Positions 17,164 to 26,050 are shown, numbered from the stretch's first letter. The stretch is DNA of 64,000 bases from an uncultured Oscillibacter sp. (GCF_910579365.1 NZ_CAJTUX010000002.1:1-64000); one strand, 5' to 3'. Made by a program: numbers and translations. Notes: generated by a model from the letters alone, not told the origin.

Positions 17164-17435
17164 CAAAAACCAGAGGCCGGAGGCGAAAAATTCTCTGGAA
17201 AATTTTCTCTCCCAGCCTCCGCGCCCGCCCCGGAAGTGTGAAAAATCCCGTTTTGTGCGGACTGGGCGTTCAGCAAAATCACGAAAACGACTGTCCGCCG
17301 GCGGCGAACAGGGATCGGGCAGAAATTTCCGGGTTCCCCGGAATGTCCTTATCTGGAGGACAAAAGGACGCCCTTTTGAAAACGCGCCGCGTTGCCGCAT
17401 TAAAATTGAAGGAATCTTTCTGTGTAGAATTTAAC

Positions 17436-17464
17436 TTGCAAAATCAGAGAAAAGAACGTAAAAT
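17436..17464 (+). promoter_or_regulatory. liv operon promoter
   Basis: TTGCAA (17436-17441) and TAAAAT (17459-17464), spacer 17, 50 bases before livJ. Confidence 0.75.
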
Positions 17465-17514
17465 AGTCGGCATACTAGGGACGGAAGGTCCCATCTGACA
17501 GGAGGATGAAAAGA

Positions 17515-18732
17515 ATGAAGAAATGTTTTGCGATGCTTTTGACCCTCGCCATGGTCCTGAGCCTGGCCGCCTGCGGCGGCAGCGGCGGGTCCGGCGGCTC
17601 CGGCAGCGGCGGCTCCGGTGACGCCCAGCCCTCCGGCGGCGCGTCCGGCGGCGATAAGGTCGTCCGCATCGGCGTGTTCGAGCCCGCCACCGGCGACTCC
17701 GGCGCCGGCGGCAAGCAGGAGATGCTGGGCATGCAGTACGGCAACAAGGAGACCCCGACGGTGGTGATCGGCGGCGAGACCTACAACGTCGAGCTGGTCT
17801 ACGCCGACAACGCCTCCGACGCCTCCAAGGCTCCCACCGCCGCGTCTCAGCTGGTGAGTCAGGACGTGAGCCTGGTGCTGGGTACCTACGGCTCCAGCTC
17901 CGCCATTGCCGGCGGCCCCATCTTCGGCGAGGCGGGTCTGGCCGCCATCGGCGTCACCTGCACGAACCCCGGCGTCACCGCGGGCAACGACTACTATTTC
18001 CGCATCTGCTTCCTGGACCCCTTCCAGGGCACCGTCCTGGCGAACTTCGCCCAGGAGAAGTTCGCCGCCAAGAAGGCGTACCTTCTTGGCGAGCTGGGCA
18101 ACGACTATGACCAGGGCCTTCTGAACTACTTCGAGCAGGCCTTTGACGGCGACGTGGTCAAAAAGTCCTTCCCCACCAACACCTCCGACTTCTCCACCTA
18201 CCTGAACGAGGCTGTGGCGGAAAACGCGGACGTCATCTTCTGCCCCGTCTCCATCGCCTACTCCACCCAGATCGTGAAGCTGGCCGCCTCCATGGGCCTG
18301 AGCATCCCCATCCTGGGCTCCGACACCCTGGACAGCAACATGGTTCTCGAGGCCGCCAAGGGCTCCGACGTGCAGATTTACGTCTCCACCTTCTACCAGG
18401 AGGGCGGCGCGCCGGACTTCGATAACGGCATCAAGGCCTGGCTGGCGGAGGACTCCACCGCCATGACCAACAACGGCGGCAACGATACCATCGCCGCCGT
18501 CACCGCCATGGGCTATGACGCGTACTACGTGGCCCTGGAAGCCCTGAAGGCCGCCGGCTCCACCGACAAGGGCGCGGTCAAGGCCGCCCTGCCCAGCCTG
18601 ACCTACACCGGCGTGTCCGGCGACATCGCCTTCGACGAGGTGGGCGACGCCATCCGCGACACCGCCTATATCAAGACCGCCGACAACACCGCCGGCGCTT
18701 GGACCCTGGAGACTGTCCAGACCGCGAAATAA
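17515..18732 (+). CDS. livJ: Branched-chain amino acid ABC transporter substrate-binding lipoprotein (LivJ/LivK type)
   Basis: Surface lipoprotein that captures branched-chain amino acids for the LivHMGF permease. The N-terminus is a lipoprotein signal (MKKCFAMLLTLAMVLSLAAC, lipobox LAAC, Cys20) followed by a Gly/Ser linker, then a type I periplasmic-binding fold (VRIGVFEPATGDSGAGGKQE, LVSQDVSLVLGTYGSSS). I start at 17515 rather than 17506, because GGAGG (17501-17505) abuts the earlier ATG and is 9 bases from the later one. Length 405. First gene of the liv operon. A strong hairpin separates it from livH, consistent with higher expression of the binding protein. The specific ligand is inferred from family and operon. 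Confidence 0.93.
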   Translation: MKKCFAMLLTLAMVLSLAACGGSGGSGGSGSGGSGDAQPSGGASGGDKVVRIGVFEPATGDSGAGGKQEMLGMQYGNKETPTVVIGGETYNVELVYADNASDASKAPTAASQLVSQDVSLVLGTYGSSSAIAGGPIFGEAGLAAIGVTCTNPGVTAGNDYYFRICFLDPFQGTVLANFAQEKFAAKKAYLLGELGNDYDQGLLNYFEQAFDGDVVKKSFPTNTSDFSTYLNEAVAENADVIFCPVSIAYSTQIVKLAASMGLSIPILGSDTLDSNMVLEAAKGSDVQIYVSTFYQEGGAPDFDNGIKAWLAEDSTAMTNNGGNDTIAAVTAMGYDAYYVALEALKAAGSTDKGAVKAALPSLTYTGVSGDIAFDEVGDAIRDTAYIKTADNTAGAWTLETVQTAK

Positions 18733-18796
18733 GGATTCCAGAGCCGCTTCCATGCGTCCGGCGTTTTGCGGGCGCGGCGTCTGAATCCTGCCGTGA

Positions 18797-18828
18797 CACC
18801 TGCCGGGGGAGGCTTCCTCCGGCAGGTG
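18797..18828 (+). other. Intercistronic hairpin between livJ and livH
   Basis: CACCTGCC / GGCAGGTG (18797-18804 with 18821-18828) closing an inner GGAGG-CTT-CCTCC, without a T-run. Position and form suit an mRNA-stabilising or partial-termination element that favours livJ over livHMGF. Confidence 0.6.
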
Positions 18829-18926
18829 GCGGCGTTTCCTGGGACCGCCTCGAAAGGGGCTGGCCGGGCCTTTTTCGAGACGGTCCTTCGCGTTCCATCA
18901 CTATCAAGACAAAGGAGGGTTCCCGC

Positions 18927-19802
18927 GTGCAATACGCCATTTCCATTCTGCTCTCCGGTGTGTCTCTGGGCGGACAGTACGCGCTGATTGCCATTGGGTA
19001 CACCATGGTTTACGGCATCCTGCGCCTCATCAACTTCGCCCACGGCGATCTGTTCATGGTGGCGGGGCTGCTGATGGTCTACCTCAGCGCCAATCTGCCG
19101 CTGGCGGCGTCCATCCCCCTGGTGCTGGCCCTGACGGTGTTTTTGGGCTTCGTCATCGAGCGGGCGGCCTATAAGCCCCTGCGGGAAGCGCCCCGGATGA
19201 GCGTTATGATCTCCGCCATCGGCGTGAGCTATCTGCTCCAGAACCTGGCGACCTATATCACCGGCGGCCTGCCCCAGATGTACCCCGAGATTCCGGGCAT
19301 TTCCAAGACCATCACCATCGCCGGCGTGCCCACCAAGGTGGTCACGGTGGTGACGCCCATTTTGGTGCTGGTGCTGGTCGTCGCCCTGACCCAGCTCATC
19401 AACCACACCAAGGTGGGCATGGCCATGCGGGCCGTGGCCAAGGACTTCGAGACCGCCCAGCTCATGGGCATCAAGATCAACGCCGTCATCTCCGTCACCT
19501 TCATCATCGGCTCCTTCCTGGCGGCGGTGGGCTCCGTGCTGTACTTCACGAACTATCAGTCCATTGTTCCCCTCTCCGGCGCGCTGCCGGGCCTGCGGGC
19601 CTTTGTGGCGGCGGTGTTCGGCGGCATCGGCTCCATTCCCGGGGCCGTGGTGGGGGCCTTCATCATCGGCCTTTCGGAAAGCGTCATTAAGGGCTCCAGC
19701 TGGAGCATTTTCTCCGACGCCTTTACCTTCGCCCTGCTGATTGTCATCCTGGTGGTGAAGCCCACGGGCCTCTTCGGTGAGAAGGTCACCGACAAAGTGT
19801 AA
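18927..19802 (+). CDS. livH: Branched-chain amino acid ABC transporter permease LivH
   Basis: Membrane permease subunit, 291 residues, multiple membrane segments. The family segment GYTMVYGILRLINFAHGDLFM lies at about residues 23-43, and the cytoplasmic coupling region with MRAVAKDFETAQLMGI lies near 170. Start is GTG at 18927 with AAGGAGGG 7 bases upstream; no ATG fits. Fifteen bases separate it from livM. With LivM it forms the heterodimeric pore. Confidence 0.94.
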   Translation: MQYAISILLSGVSLGGQYALIAIGYTMVYGILRLINFAHGDLFMVAGLLMVYLSANLPLAASIPLVLALTVFLGFVIERAAYKPLREAPRMSVMISAIGVSYLLQNLATYITGGLPQMYPEIPGISKTITIAGVPTKVVTVVTPILVLVLVVALTQLINHTKVGMAMRAVAKDFETAQLMGIKINAVISVTFIIGSFLAAVGSVLYFTNYQSIVPLSGALPGLRAFVAAVFGGIGSIPGAVVGAFIIGLSESVIKGSSWSIFSDAFTFALLIVILVVKPTGLFGEKVTDKV

Positions 19803-19817
19803 GGGGGGCTGCGGATT

Positions 19818-20960
19818 ATGAATAAGACATCGAAACGGGGCGTCTGGACCGCCCTGCTGGGCATCGCGGCTCTGCTGGCCGTGGTGGTGGTGCTGGAGAA
19901 CGTGCTGGACCCCAACAAGAACATCATGGTCTTCACCGCCCTGAAAAAGGGCGCGGTGTACGCCCTGGTGGCGGTGTCCATGAACCTGCTCAACGGGTTC
20001 ACGGGCCTCTTCTCCCTGGGGCAGGCGGGCTTCATGCTGCTGGGGGCGTATACCTACGCCATTTTGACCATCCCCGCAGCCCAGAGGGACGCTGTATACT
20101 ATATCTATAACGGCTCCGCCATCAACTTCTCCCTGCCGGAGCTCTTCGGCGGCGGAGCGGTGGGACTGGTGCTGGGCGTCCTGACGGCGCTGGTGCTGGG
20201 CGGCTGCGTGGCCGCGGCGGTGGCGTGGCTTATCGGCCTGCCGGTGCTGCGGCTGAAAAGCGACTATCTGGCTATTGCCACCCTGGGCTTCGGCGAGATC
20301 ATCCGGGCGGTGTTCCAGTGGGATAAGCTGGGCCCCGTCACCAACGGCGCCAACGCGCTGAAGAGCTTCCCCACCTTCACCAGCTTCAATATCCAAAACG
20401 AGAGCGGGGAGACGGTGCTGCGGCTGTCCACCTTCACGGCCTTCCTGCTGGCGGGAATCTGCATTGCCGTCATCGTGCTCCTCATCAACTCCACCTACGG
20501 CCGGGCCTTCAAGGCCATCCGGGACGACGAGGTGGCCGCCGAAGCCATGGGCATCAACCTCTCCAGGCACAAGCGGCTGGCCTTTGTCATCAGCTCCTTC
20601 TTCGCCGGGGTGGGGGGCGGCATGTTCGCCATGTTCGCCAACCAGGCCCAGGCCAAGACCTTCACCACCGCCATGACCTATGAGATTTTGCTGATCGTGG
20701 TCATCGGCGGTATCGGCTCCGTCTCCGGCAGCTGCATCGCGGCCTTCCTCTATGTGGCGGCCAGCGAGTGGTGGCTCCGCTTCCTGGACGCGGAGACCTT
20801 CATCGGCGGATTCAAGGTGCCCCTGCTGCGCAATGGCTTCCGTATGGTGGTGTTCTCCGTGGTCATCATGATCGTGGTGCTGTTCTTCCGCAGGGGCATC
20901 ATGGGCGACAGGGAGCTGCCGGACCTCTTTCAGCGGCGGAAAAAGGAGGCGGCGAAATGA
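19818..20960 (+). CDS. livM: Branched-chain amino acid ABC transporter permease LivM
   Basis: Second permease subunit, 380 residues. It has the LivM core NLLNGFTGLFSLGQAGFMLL (about 55-74), LKSDYLAIATLGFGEIIRAV (about 147-166), and the coupling segment FKAIRDDEVAAEAMGINLSR (about 232-251). Start ATG at 19818 behind a G-rich AAGGGGGG site. The stop TGA shares bases with the livG start (ATGA at 20957-20960), so translation is coupled. It carries a somewhat longer periplasmic loop after the second helix (AQRDAVYYIYNGSAINF). Confidence 0.95.
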   Translation: MNKTSKRGVWTALLGIAALLAVVVVLENVLDPNKNIMVFTALKKGAVYALVAVSMNLLNGFTGLFSLGQAGFMLLGAYTYAILTIPAAQRDAVYYIYNGSAINFSLPELFGGGAVGLVLGVLTALVLGGCVAAAVAWLIGLPVLRLKSDYLAIATLGFGEIIRAVFQWDKLGPVTNGANALKSFPTFTSFNIQNESGETVLRLSTFTAFLLAGICIAVIVLLINSTYGRAFKAIRDDEVAAEAMGINLSRHKRLAFVISSFFAGVGGGMFAMFANQAQAKTFTTAMTYEILLIVVIGGIGSVSGSCIAAFLYVAASEWWLRFLDAETFIGGFKVPLLRNGFRMVVFSVVIMIVVLFFRRGIMGDRELPDLFQRRKKEAAK

Positions 20961-21799
20961 GCGAGAATGTTTTGAAAGTGGAAAACGTCACCATGCAGTT
21001 CGGCGGCGTGGTGGCGGTGGATAATCTGAACCTGGAGGTCAACCAGGGGGAGATCGTGGCCCTCATCGGCCCCAATGGCGCGGGGAAAACCACGGCCTTC
21101 AACGTCATCACCGGCGTCTATCAGCCCACCAACGGCGCGGTCTGGTTCCGGGGGGAGAAGATCGTGGAAAACCACCCCCAGGGGAAGATGAAGCAGCAGT
21201 ACAAGGGCCGGCACGCCGGGGAGTACCATCAGGTTCTGGCTCCCACCCCGGACCGGATCACCCGCCTGGGCATGGCCCGGACCTTCCAGAACATCCGGCT
21301 GTGGAAGAGCCAGACAGTGTTTGACAACGTGCTGATCGCCAAGCACTGCCGGACCACCAGCAACGTCTTTTCCGCCGCGTTCCGCCTCAACCGGAAGGAG
21401 GAGGCGCGGCAGCGGGAGAATGTGGAGGAGCTGCTGGAGACCGTGGGCCTGGCGGACGTGAAGGACGAGCTGGCCACCTCCCTGCCCTATGGCAAGCAGC
21501 GGCGGCTGGAGATTGCCCGAGCCCTGGCGGCGGAGCCCCAGCTGCTGCTTCTGGACGAACCGGCGGCGGGCATGAACCCCCAGGAGACCGAGGAGCTGAC
21601 GGCCTTCATCGGCCAGATTCGGGACCGCTTCCAAATGACGGTTTTCCTCATTGAGCACCACATGAATCTGGTCATGAACATCTCCGAGCGGATTTACGTC
21701 CTGGATTTCGGCGAGCTCATTGCCCAGGGCACCCCGGCGGAGATCCAGAACAACAAGCGCGTCATTGACGCCTATTTGGGGGTGAGCGAGGATGCTTAA
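20957..21799 (+). CDS. livG: Branched-chain amino acid ABC transporter ATP-binding protein LivG
   Basis: ATPase subunit of 280 residues. Walker A GPNGAGKTT (about 37-45), family-specific GMARTFQNIRLW, signature LPYGKQRRLEIARAL (in place of LSGGQ, normal for LivG), Walker B LLLLDEPAAGMNP, and switch His in VFLIEHHMN. The ATG at 20957 overlaps the livM stop and follows AAAAGGAGG. It overlaps livF by 8 bases. Contains an extra 25-residue segment (HPQGKMKQQYKGRHAGEYHQ) between Walker A and the Q-loop, as in some clostridial LivG. Confidence 0.95.
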   Translation: MSENVLKVENVTMQFGGVVAVDNLNLEVNQGEIVALIGPNGAGKTTAFNVITGVYQPTNGAVWFRGEKIVENHPQGKMKQQYKGRHAGEYHQVLAPTPDRITRLGMARTFQNIRLWKSQTVFDNVLIAKHCRTTSNVFSAAFRLNRKEEARQRENVEELLETVGLADVKDELATSLPYGKQRRLEIARALAAEPQLLLLDEPAAGMNPQETEELTAFIGQIRDRFQMTVFLIEHHMNLVMNISERIYVLDFGELIAQGTPAEIQNNKRVIDAYLGVSEDA

Positions 21800-22502
21800 A
21801 ATTGAAAACCTCCACGTCAGCTACGGCGGCATCCAGGCTCTTCGGGGCATCTCCCTGGAGGTGCCGGAGGGCAAGATCGTCACCCTGATCGGCGCCAACG
21901 GCGCGGGGAAGTCCACCACCCTGCGGACCATCACGGGGCTGGTGAAGGCCTCCTCCGGCTCCATCCAGTGGAACGGGGAGGAGCTTCTGGGCCGGTCCAT
22001 CGACAAGATCATTGGCTCCGGCATTGCCATGAGCCCCGAGGGGCGGCGGGTCTTCGCCGACATGTCGGTGCTGGAAAACCTGCGCATCGGGGCCTACCTC
22101 CGCAAGGACAAGGCGGGCATCGAGGAGGACGTCAAATGGGTCTACAGCCTCTTCCCCCGGCTGGAGGAGCGGAGCTGGCAGCTGGCGGGCACCCTCTCCG
22201 GCGGCGAGCAGCAGATGCTGGCCGTGGGGCGGGCGCTGATGTCCCGGCCCCAGCTGATGATGCTGGACGAACCGTCCCTGGGGCTGGCCCCTCTGGTGGT
22301 GCAGGATATCTTCTCCATCATCCAGGAGATCAACCGCCAGGGCGTGACGGTGCTTCTCATCGAGCAGAACGCCAACATGGCCCTGAAGATCGCGGACCTG
22401 GCCTACGTGCTGGAGACGGGCAACATCACCATGTCCGGCACCGGCGCGGAGCTGCTGGCCAACGAGAAGGTCCGGGAGGCGTACCTGGGAAAGAATGGGT
22501 GA
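21792..22502 (+). CDS. livF: Branched-chain amino acid ABC transporter ATP-binding protein LivF
   Basis: Second ATPase, 236 residues, the usual length. Walker A GANGAGKSTT (about 33-42), SPEGRRVFADMSVLENLRIG, signature LSGGEQQMLAVGRAL, Walker B MLDEPSLGLAP and the H-loop equivalent LLIEQNAN. Start ATG at 21792 lies inside the end of livG (GAGGATG provides its own ribosome binding site). Last gene of the operon; a terminator follows within 50 bases. Confidence 0.95.
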   Translation: MLKIENLHVSYGGIQALRGISLEVPEGKIVTLIGANGAGKSTTLRTITGLVKASSGSIQWNGEELLGRSIDKIIGSGIAMSPEGRRVFADMSVLENLRIGAYLRKDKAGIEEDVKWVYSLFPRLEERSWQLAGTLSGGEQQMLAVGRALMSRPQLMMLDEPSLGLAPLVVQDIFSIIQEINRQGVTVLLIEQNANMALKIADLAYVLETGNITMSGTGAELLANEKVREAYLGKNG

Positions 22503-22525
22503 GGAAATACGGTGAAAACCAGCCT

Positions 22526-22550
22526 GAGAGGCCCGAAAGGGCCTCTCTTT
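22526..22550 (+). terminator. liv operon terminator
   Basis: GAGAGGCCC-GAAA-GGGCCTCTC (22526-22534 with 22539-22547), a GNRA-capped stem followed by TTTCCTACTTTTT. Confidence 0.9.
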
Positions 22551-22613
22551 CCTACTTTTTCCAGAAAATTGGGCAAGCAGGCGAAAAGTCGCGGGTTAGC
22601 ATGTACAAAGCAC

Positions 22614-22657
22614 TAGACAAGGAGAAAAAAGTTTGATATAATCCGAGAAAATCGATT
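22614..22657 (+). promoter_or_regulatory. Promoter and possible LacI-family operator of the sugar kinase gene
   Basis: TAGACA (22614-22619) and TATAAT (22637-22642), spacer 17. The palindrome AATCGATT (22650-22657) covers the expected transcription start, where a LacI/ScrR-type repressor would bind. The promoter is strong; the operator is inference. Confidence 0.6.
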
Positions 22658-22733
22658 ACGGGGCGGACTGCTGGCAAAAAAAGGACATTTTAGCCTTCCG
22701 CCTCATAAAATAAACAGACAGGAGGCCGGTATC

Positions 22734-23690
22734 ATGGACGTAACAGCGATTGGTGAGATTTTGATTGACCTGACGCAGACGGGGGTCAACGCGGCAGGGG
22801 TGCCTCAATTTTCCGCCAACCCCGGCGGAGCACCCGCCAACGCGGCGGTGGCGGCCGCCCGGCTGGGGGCCGAAACCGCCTTTTGGGGCAAGGTGGGGGA
22901 CGACAGCTTTGGCGCGTATCTCCGCCGGGTGCTGGCGGAGAACGGCGTGGACCACACGGGGCTTCATGTGGGGAGCCAGCCCACCACCATGGCCGTTGTC
23001 GCCGTGGATGAAACCGGGGAGCGGAGCTTCCGCTTTCTCCGGGGGGCGGACCGGGACATCTGCCCCGAGGAGGTGGACGAGGACGCGGTGCTGCGGACGA
23101 AGATTCTGCACTTTGGCTCCGTCAGCCTGACGGCGGGCATGAGCCGCAGCGCCACCATCTTTGCCGCCCGGACGGCTCACCGCAATGGCAGGCTGGTGAG
23201 CTACGACCCCAACTACCGAGCCGCCCTCTGGGCCAGCAAAGCGGAGGCGGCGGAGTGGATGACCATTCCTCTGCCTCTGGTGGACATCATCAAGCTGGCG
23301 GAGGAGGAGCTGCCCCTTCTCACCGGCACGGCGGACCTGGAGAAGGGAACCCGCATTCTGGAGGAGCGGGGGGTCTCCCTCATCATGGTCACCCTAGGGG
23401 GCGAGGGCGTCTTCTGCCGCTGGCAGGGAAGCGGCTGGCATCAGCCCGGCATCCCTGTCAAGGTGGCGGACACCAACGGCGCGGGGGACACCTTCCTGGG
23501 GGCGGTGCTGAGCCGCCTCTGCCTCCGGGGGGAGAGGCCCCTGGAGGGGCTGACCCGGCTGGAGCTGAAGGATATTCTGGCCTTCGCCAACCGGGCGGCG
23601 GCCTTCACCTGTTCCCGCAGCGGGGCCATTCCCGCCATGCCCACCCTGGCGGAGCTGTTTGACGGGAAGGGACAGCCGCGCCTGCCCTGA
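22734..23690 (+). CDS. PfkB-family carbohydrate kinase, probable fructokinase
   Basis: ATP-dependent sugar kinase of 318 residues. Both ribokinase signatures are intact: NPGGAPANAAVAAARLGA near residues 29-46 and DTNGAGDTFLGAVLS near 246-260, with the catalytic Asp in GAGD. The N-terminus VTAIGEILIDLTQTG matches bacterial fructokinases (ScrK-like) more than ribokinase. ATG at 22734 with CAGGAGGCC upstream. It precedes ptsHI on the same strand but has its own promoter. Sugar specificity is inferred. Confidence 0.88.
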   Translation: MDVTAIGEILIDLTQTGVNAAGVPQFSANPGGAPANAAVAAARLGAETAFWGKVGDDSFGAYLRRVLAENGVDHTGLHVGSQPTTMAVVAVDETGERSFRFLRGADRDICPEEVDEDAVLRTKILHFGSVSLTAGMSRSATIFAARTAHRNGRLVSYDPNYRAALWASKAEAAEWMTIPLPLVDIIKLAEEELPLLTGTADLEKGTRILEERGVSLIMVTLGGEGVFCRWQGSGWHQPGIPVKVADTNGAGDTFLGAVLSRLCLRGERPLEGLTRLELKDILAFANRAAAFTCSRSGAIPAMPTLAELFDGKGQPRLP

Positions 23691-23712
23691 AAAGGGGAGG
23701 GGCTTTCCGGCA

Positions 23713-23734
23713 CCCGGAGGGGAAACCCTCCGGG
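23713..23734 (+). terminator. Possible terminator after the sugar kinase
   Basis: CCCGGAGGG-GAAA-CCCTCCGGG hairpin without a good T-run; it may also act as an mRNA 3' stabiliser. Confidence 0.45.
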
Positions 23735-23786
23735 CGCATGTGTTGTCCGGGCGCCGGGGGAGGGCCAAGGCCTTGGGACAAAATTG

Positions 23787-23835
23787 GGTAAACGATTAAA
23801 TAGTGTTTGCAAATGGAGCTGGGACGTGGTATTCT
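23787..23835 (+). promoter_or_regulatory. ptsHI promoter with a possible cre-like site
   Basis: TTGCAA (23807-23812) and TATTCT (23830-23835), spacer 17. GGTAAACGATTAAA (23787-23800), just upstream, matches 11 of 14 positions of the CcpA/LacI-type cre consensus by eye. Confidence 0.6.
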
Positions 23836-23888
23836 ATACTCATAAAGCCGGTCGTTCCGGCCACCACGATCAGAAAGGAAGCCGTCTC

Positions 23889-24152
23889 ATGAAACAGTTC
23901 ACTTATACCATCACCGATCCCGTGGGCATCCATGCCCGTCCCGCCGGTATGCTGGCCAAGGCTGCCAAGGCGCTGGACAGCACCGTCACCATCTCCAAGG
24001 CCGATGGCAGCAAGTCCGCCGTGGCCACGAAGCTCATGGCCGTTATGGGCCTGGGGGTCAAGACCGGGGAGACCATCACCTTTACCATCGAGGGCGGGGA
24101 CGAAGAGGCCAGCGCCGCCGCCATGGAGCAGTTCTGCAAAGACAACATGTAA
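23889..24152 (+). CDS. ptsH: Phosphocarrier protein HPr, without the usual regulatory serine
   Basis: Small PTS phosphocarrier (87 residues) that takes phosphate from enzyme I and passes it to sugar-specific EIIA. The catalytic loop GIHARPAG places His at residue 15 as expected. The second site is unusual: the segment that normally reads LKSIMGVMSLG (regulatory Ser46) reads ATKLMAVMGLG, with Lys48 where the serine would be after a two-residue insertion. HPr kinase could not phosphorylate it there. ATG at 23889 with AAAGGAAG upstream; ptsI follows after 21 bases. Confidence 0.93.
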   Translation: MKQFTYTITDPVGIHARPAGMLAKAAKALDSTVTISKADGSKSAVATKLMAVMGLGVKTGETITFTIEGGDEEASAAAMEQFCKDNM

Positions 24153-24173
24153 GACCGCTGGGAGGAAAGCGCT

Positions 24174-25808
24174 ATGCAAGTTGCGACCGGAAAATCTATT
24201 CTGAACGGCATCGCCATTGGCCCCCTGCGCATCTATAAGAAGGAGGAGGTCCAGACCACCGCCGCCTCCACCCTTACCCCTGAGGAGGAGTACGCCCGCT
24301 TCGACGCCGCCCGCGTCAAGGCGCAGGAGCAGCTGGGCGTCCTGTACGAAAAGGCCCTGGACGAGGTGGGGGAGGACAACGCCTCCATTTTTGAGATTCA
24401 CCAGATGATGCTGGACGACGACGATTTCCTGGATGCCGTGAAGGGTATCCTGGACACCCAGGGGGCCACCGCGGAGTACGCCGTGTCCGCCACGGGAGAG
24501 AACTTCGCCGCCGCCTTCGCCGCCATGGAGGACGCCTATATGCGGGCCCGGGCGACGGATATCAAGGACATCTCCCGCCGGGTGGTCAACATCCTCCTGG
24601 GAGAAGACGACGCGGAGATGATGGCCGACCAGCCCGCCATCCTGGTGGCGGACGACCTGACCCCCAGCGAGACCGTCCAGCTGGACAAGTCGAAGCTTTT
24701 GGGCTTTATTACCCGCCACGGCTCCTCCAACAGCCACACCGCCATTCTGGCCCGGACCATGAACATCCCGGCCCTGGTGGGTGTGGACTTCCAGGACGAC
24801 TGGGACGGGAAGCTTGCCGTCATCGACGGGTATAACCACTGCGTTTACATTGAGCCCGCGCCGGAGCTCCTCAGCGCCATGGAGGAGAAGCGGAGCAACG
24901 ACCTCAAGCAGGAGGCTCTGCTCCAGAGCCTGAAGAAGAAGCCCAATGTGACGCTGGACGGCAAGGAAATCAAGGTCTACGCCAACATCGGCAACGCCGG
25001 GGACGTGGGTCTGGTCCTTCAGAACGACGCCCAGGGCATCGGGCTGTTCCGCAGCGAGTTCATCTATCTGGACTCCCAGGATTACCCCAGCGAGGACCAG
25101 CAGTTCATGCTGTACAAGCGCGTGGTGGAGACCATGGCCGGGAAGAAGGTCATCATCCGGACCTTGGATATCGGCGCGGACAAACAGGCGGATTACTTCG
25201 AGCTGGAGAAGGAGGAGAATCCCGCCCTGGGCTATCGGGCCATCCGCATCTGCCTGACGCGGAAGGAGGTCTTCAAGACCCAGCTTCGGGCCATTCTCCG
25301 GGCCAGCGCCTTTGGAACCGTCTCCATCATGTTCCCCATGATCATCTCCGTCCGGGAGGTGCGGGACGCGAAGGAGATTCTGGAGGAGTGCAGGGCCGAG
25401 CTTCAGGAGCGGGGCGTGGCCTTCGGCAATGTGGAAATCGGCATCATGATCGAGACCCCCGCCGCCGTCATGATGGCTGACGAGCTGGCCGGGGAGGTGG
25501 AGTTCTTCTCCCTGGGGACCAACGATCTGACCCAGTACACCCTGGCCATCGACCGGCAGAACCCCAAGCTGGACAACTTCTACGACGCCCATCACCCGGC
25601 GGTCCTCCGCATGATCCGCCACACCATCGAGGCGGGCCACCGCCATGGCTGCTGGGTGGGCATCTGTGGCGAACTGGGCGCGGACCAGACCCTGACGGAG
25701 ACCTTCCTCCGTTACGGCGTGGACGAGCTGAGCGTGTCTCCCGCCTCGGTGCTGCCTCTGCGGAAGATCATCCGCAGCCTGGACCTGAGCAAGGAGCCGG
25801 AAGTCTGA
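24174..25808 (+). CDS. ptsI: Phosphoenolpyruvate-protein phosphotransferase (PTS enzyme I)
   Basis: Uses PEP to phosphorylate HPr. 544 residues, slightly shorter than the usual 570. HPr-binding helices N-terminal, the phospho-His loop RHGSSNSHTAILAR (about 183-196, His191 region; canonical GGRTSHSAI), then the PEP-binding barrel with GLFRSEFIYLD, RTLDIGADK, GIMIETPAAV, FFSLGTNDLTQY and the catalytic Cys in GICGELGAD. ATG at 24174 behind GGGAGGAAA. Operon with ptsH. A strong terminator follows. Confidence 0.96.
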   Translation: MQVATGKSILNGIAIGPLRIYKKEEVQTTAASTLTPEEEYARFDAARVKAQEQLGVLYEKALDEVGEDNASIFEIHQMMLDDDDFLDAVKGILDTQGATAEYAVSATGENFAAAFAAMEDAYMRARATDIKDISRRVVNILLGEDDAEMMADQPAILVADDLTPSETVQLDKSKLLGFITRHGSSNSHTAILARTMNIPALVGVDFQDDWDGKLAVIDGYNHCVYIEPAPELLSAMEEKRSNDLKQEALLQSLKKKPNVTLDGKEIKVYANIGNAGDVGLVLQNDAQGIGLFRSEFIYLDSQDYPSEDQQFMLYKRVVETMAGKKVIIRTLDIGADKQADYFELEKEENPALGYRAIRICLTRKEVFKTQLRAILRASAFGTVSIMFPMIISVREVRDAKEILEECRAELQERGVAFGNVEIGIMIETPAAVMMADELAGEVEFFSLGTNDLTQYTLAIDRQNPKLDNFYDAHHPAVLRMIRHTIEAGHRHGCWVGICGELGADQTLTETFLRYGVDELSVSPASVLPLRKIIRSLDLSKEPEV

Positions 25809-25826
25809 TTATTGGATCGAATGGAA

Positions 25827-25860
25827 GAGCGCCGGAGGCCAAGCCTCCGGCGCTCCTTTT
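25827..25860 (+). terminator. ptsHI terminator
   Basis: 13-base stem GAGCGCCGGAGGC / GCCTCCGGCGCTC (25827-25839 with 25843-25855) followed by CTTTTA. Confidence 0.92.
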
Positions 25861-25943
25861 ATAGATGAGCCCTATTTTGGGCGGGGCTTCCGCCATGCTC
25901 CGGGTGGGGAGGCCCTTCCCGGCCTTGTGTACACGGGGGCCTG

Positions 25944-25966
25944 GCGGGGGTCTTGCCCCCGCTTTT
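25944..25966 (+). terminator. Second terminator-like hairpin upstream of the BMP-domain gene
   Basis: GCGGGGG-TCTTG-CCCCCGC followed by TTTT, inside the 280-base gap between ptsI and the next gene; it precedes that gene's promoter. Confidence 0.6.
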
Positions 25967-26021
25967 GGGAAAAGGCCCGTTCCACCCCCTCCGGGGGCCT
26001 TGGCTTTTGGCGGAAATGCCA

Positions 26022-26050
26022 TTGTAATTTGGGAGGCGGCAGGGTACAAT
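26022..26050 (+). promoter_or_regulatory. Promoter of the BMP-domain / phosphoesterase operon
   Basis: TTGTAA (26022-26027) and TACAAT (26045-26050), spacer 17. Confidence 0.7.

Larger units (their letters stand above)
16981..17505. other. Intergenic stretch between the chemoreceptor and livJ
   Basis: No credible gene on either strand. It holds a reverse promoter for the chemoreceptor (17135-17163), giving a leader of about 150 bases, and a forward promoter for livJ (17436-17464). I looked for riboswitch cores (cyclic-di-GMP, S-box, T-box) in the chemoreceptor leader and found none. Confidence 0.6.

Noticed and set aside
18666..20570. Long reverse frame opposite livH/livM
   Set aside because: Antisense to two clear permease genes; His/Gln/Gly-rich composition and no start signals.
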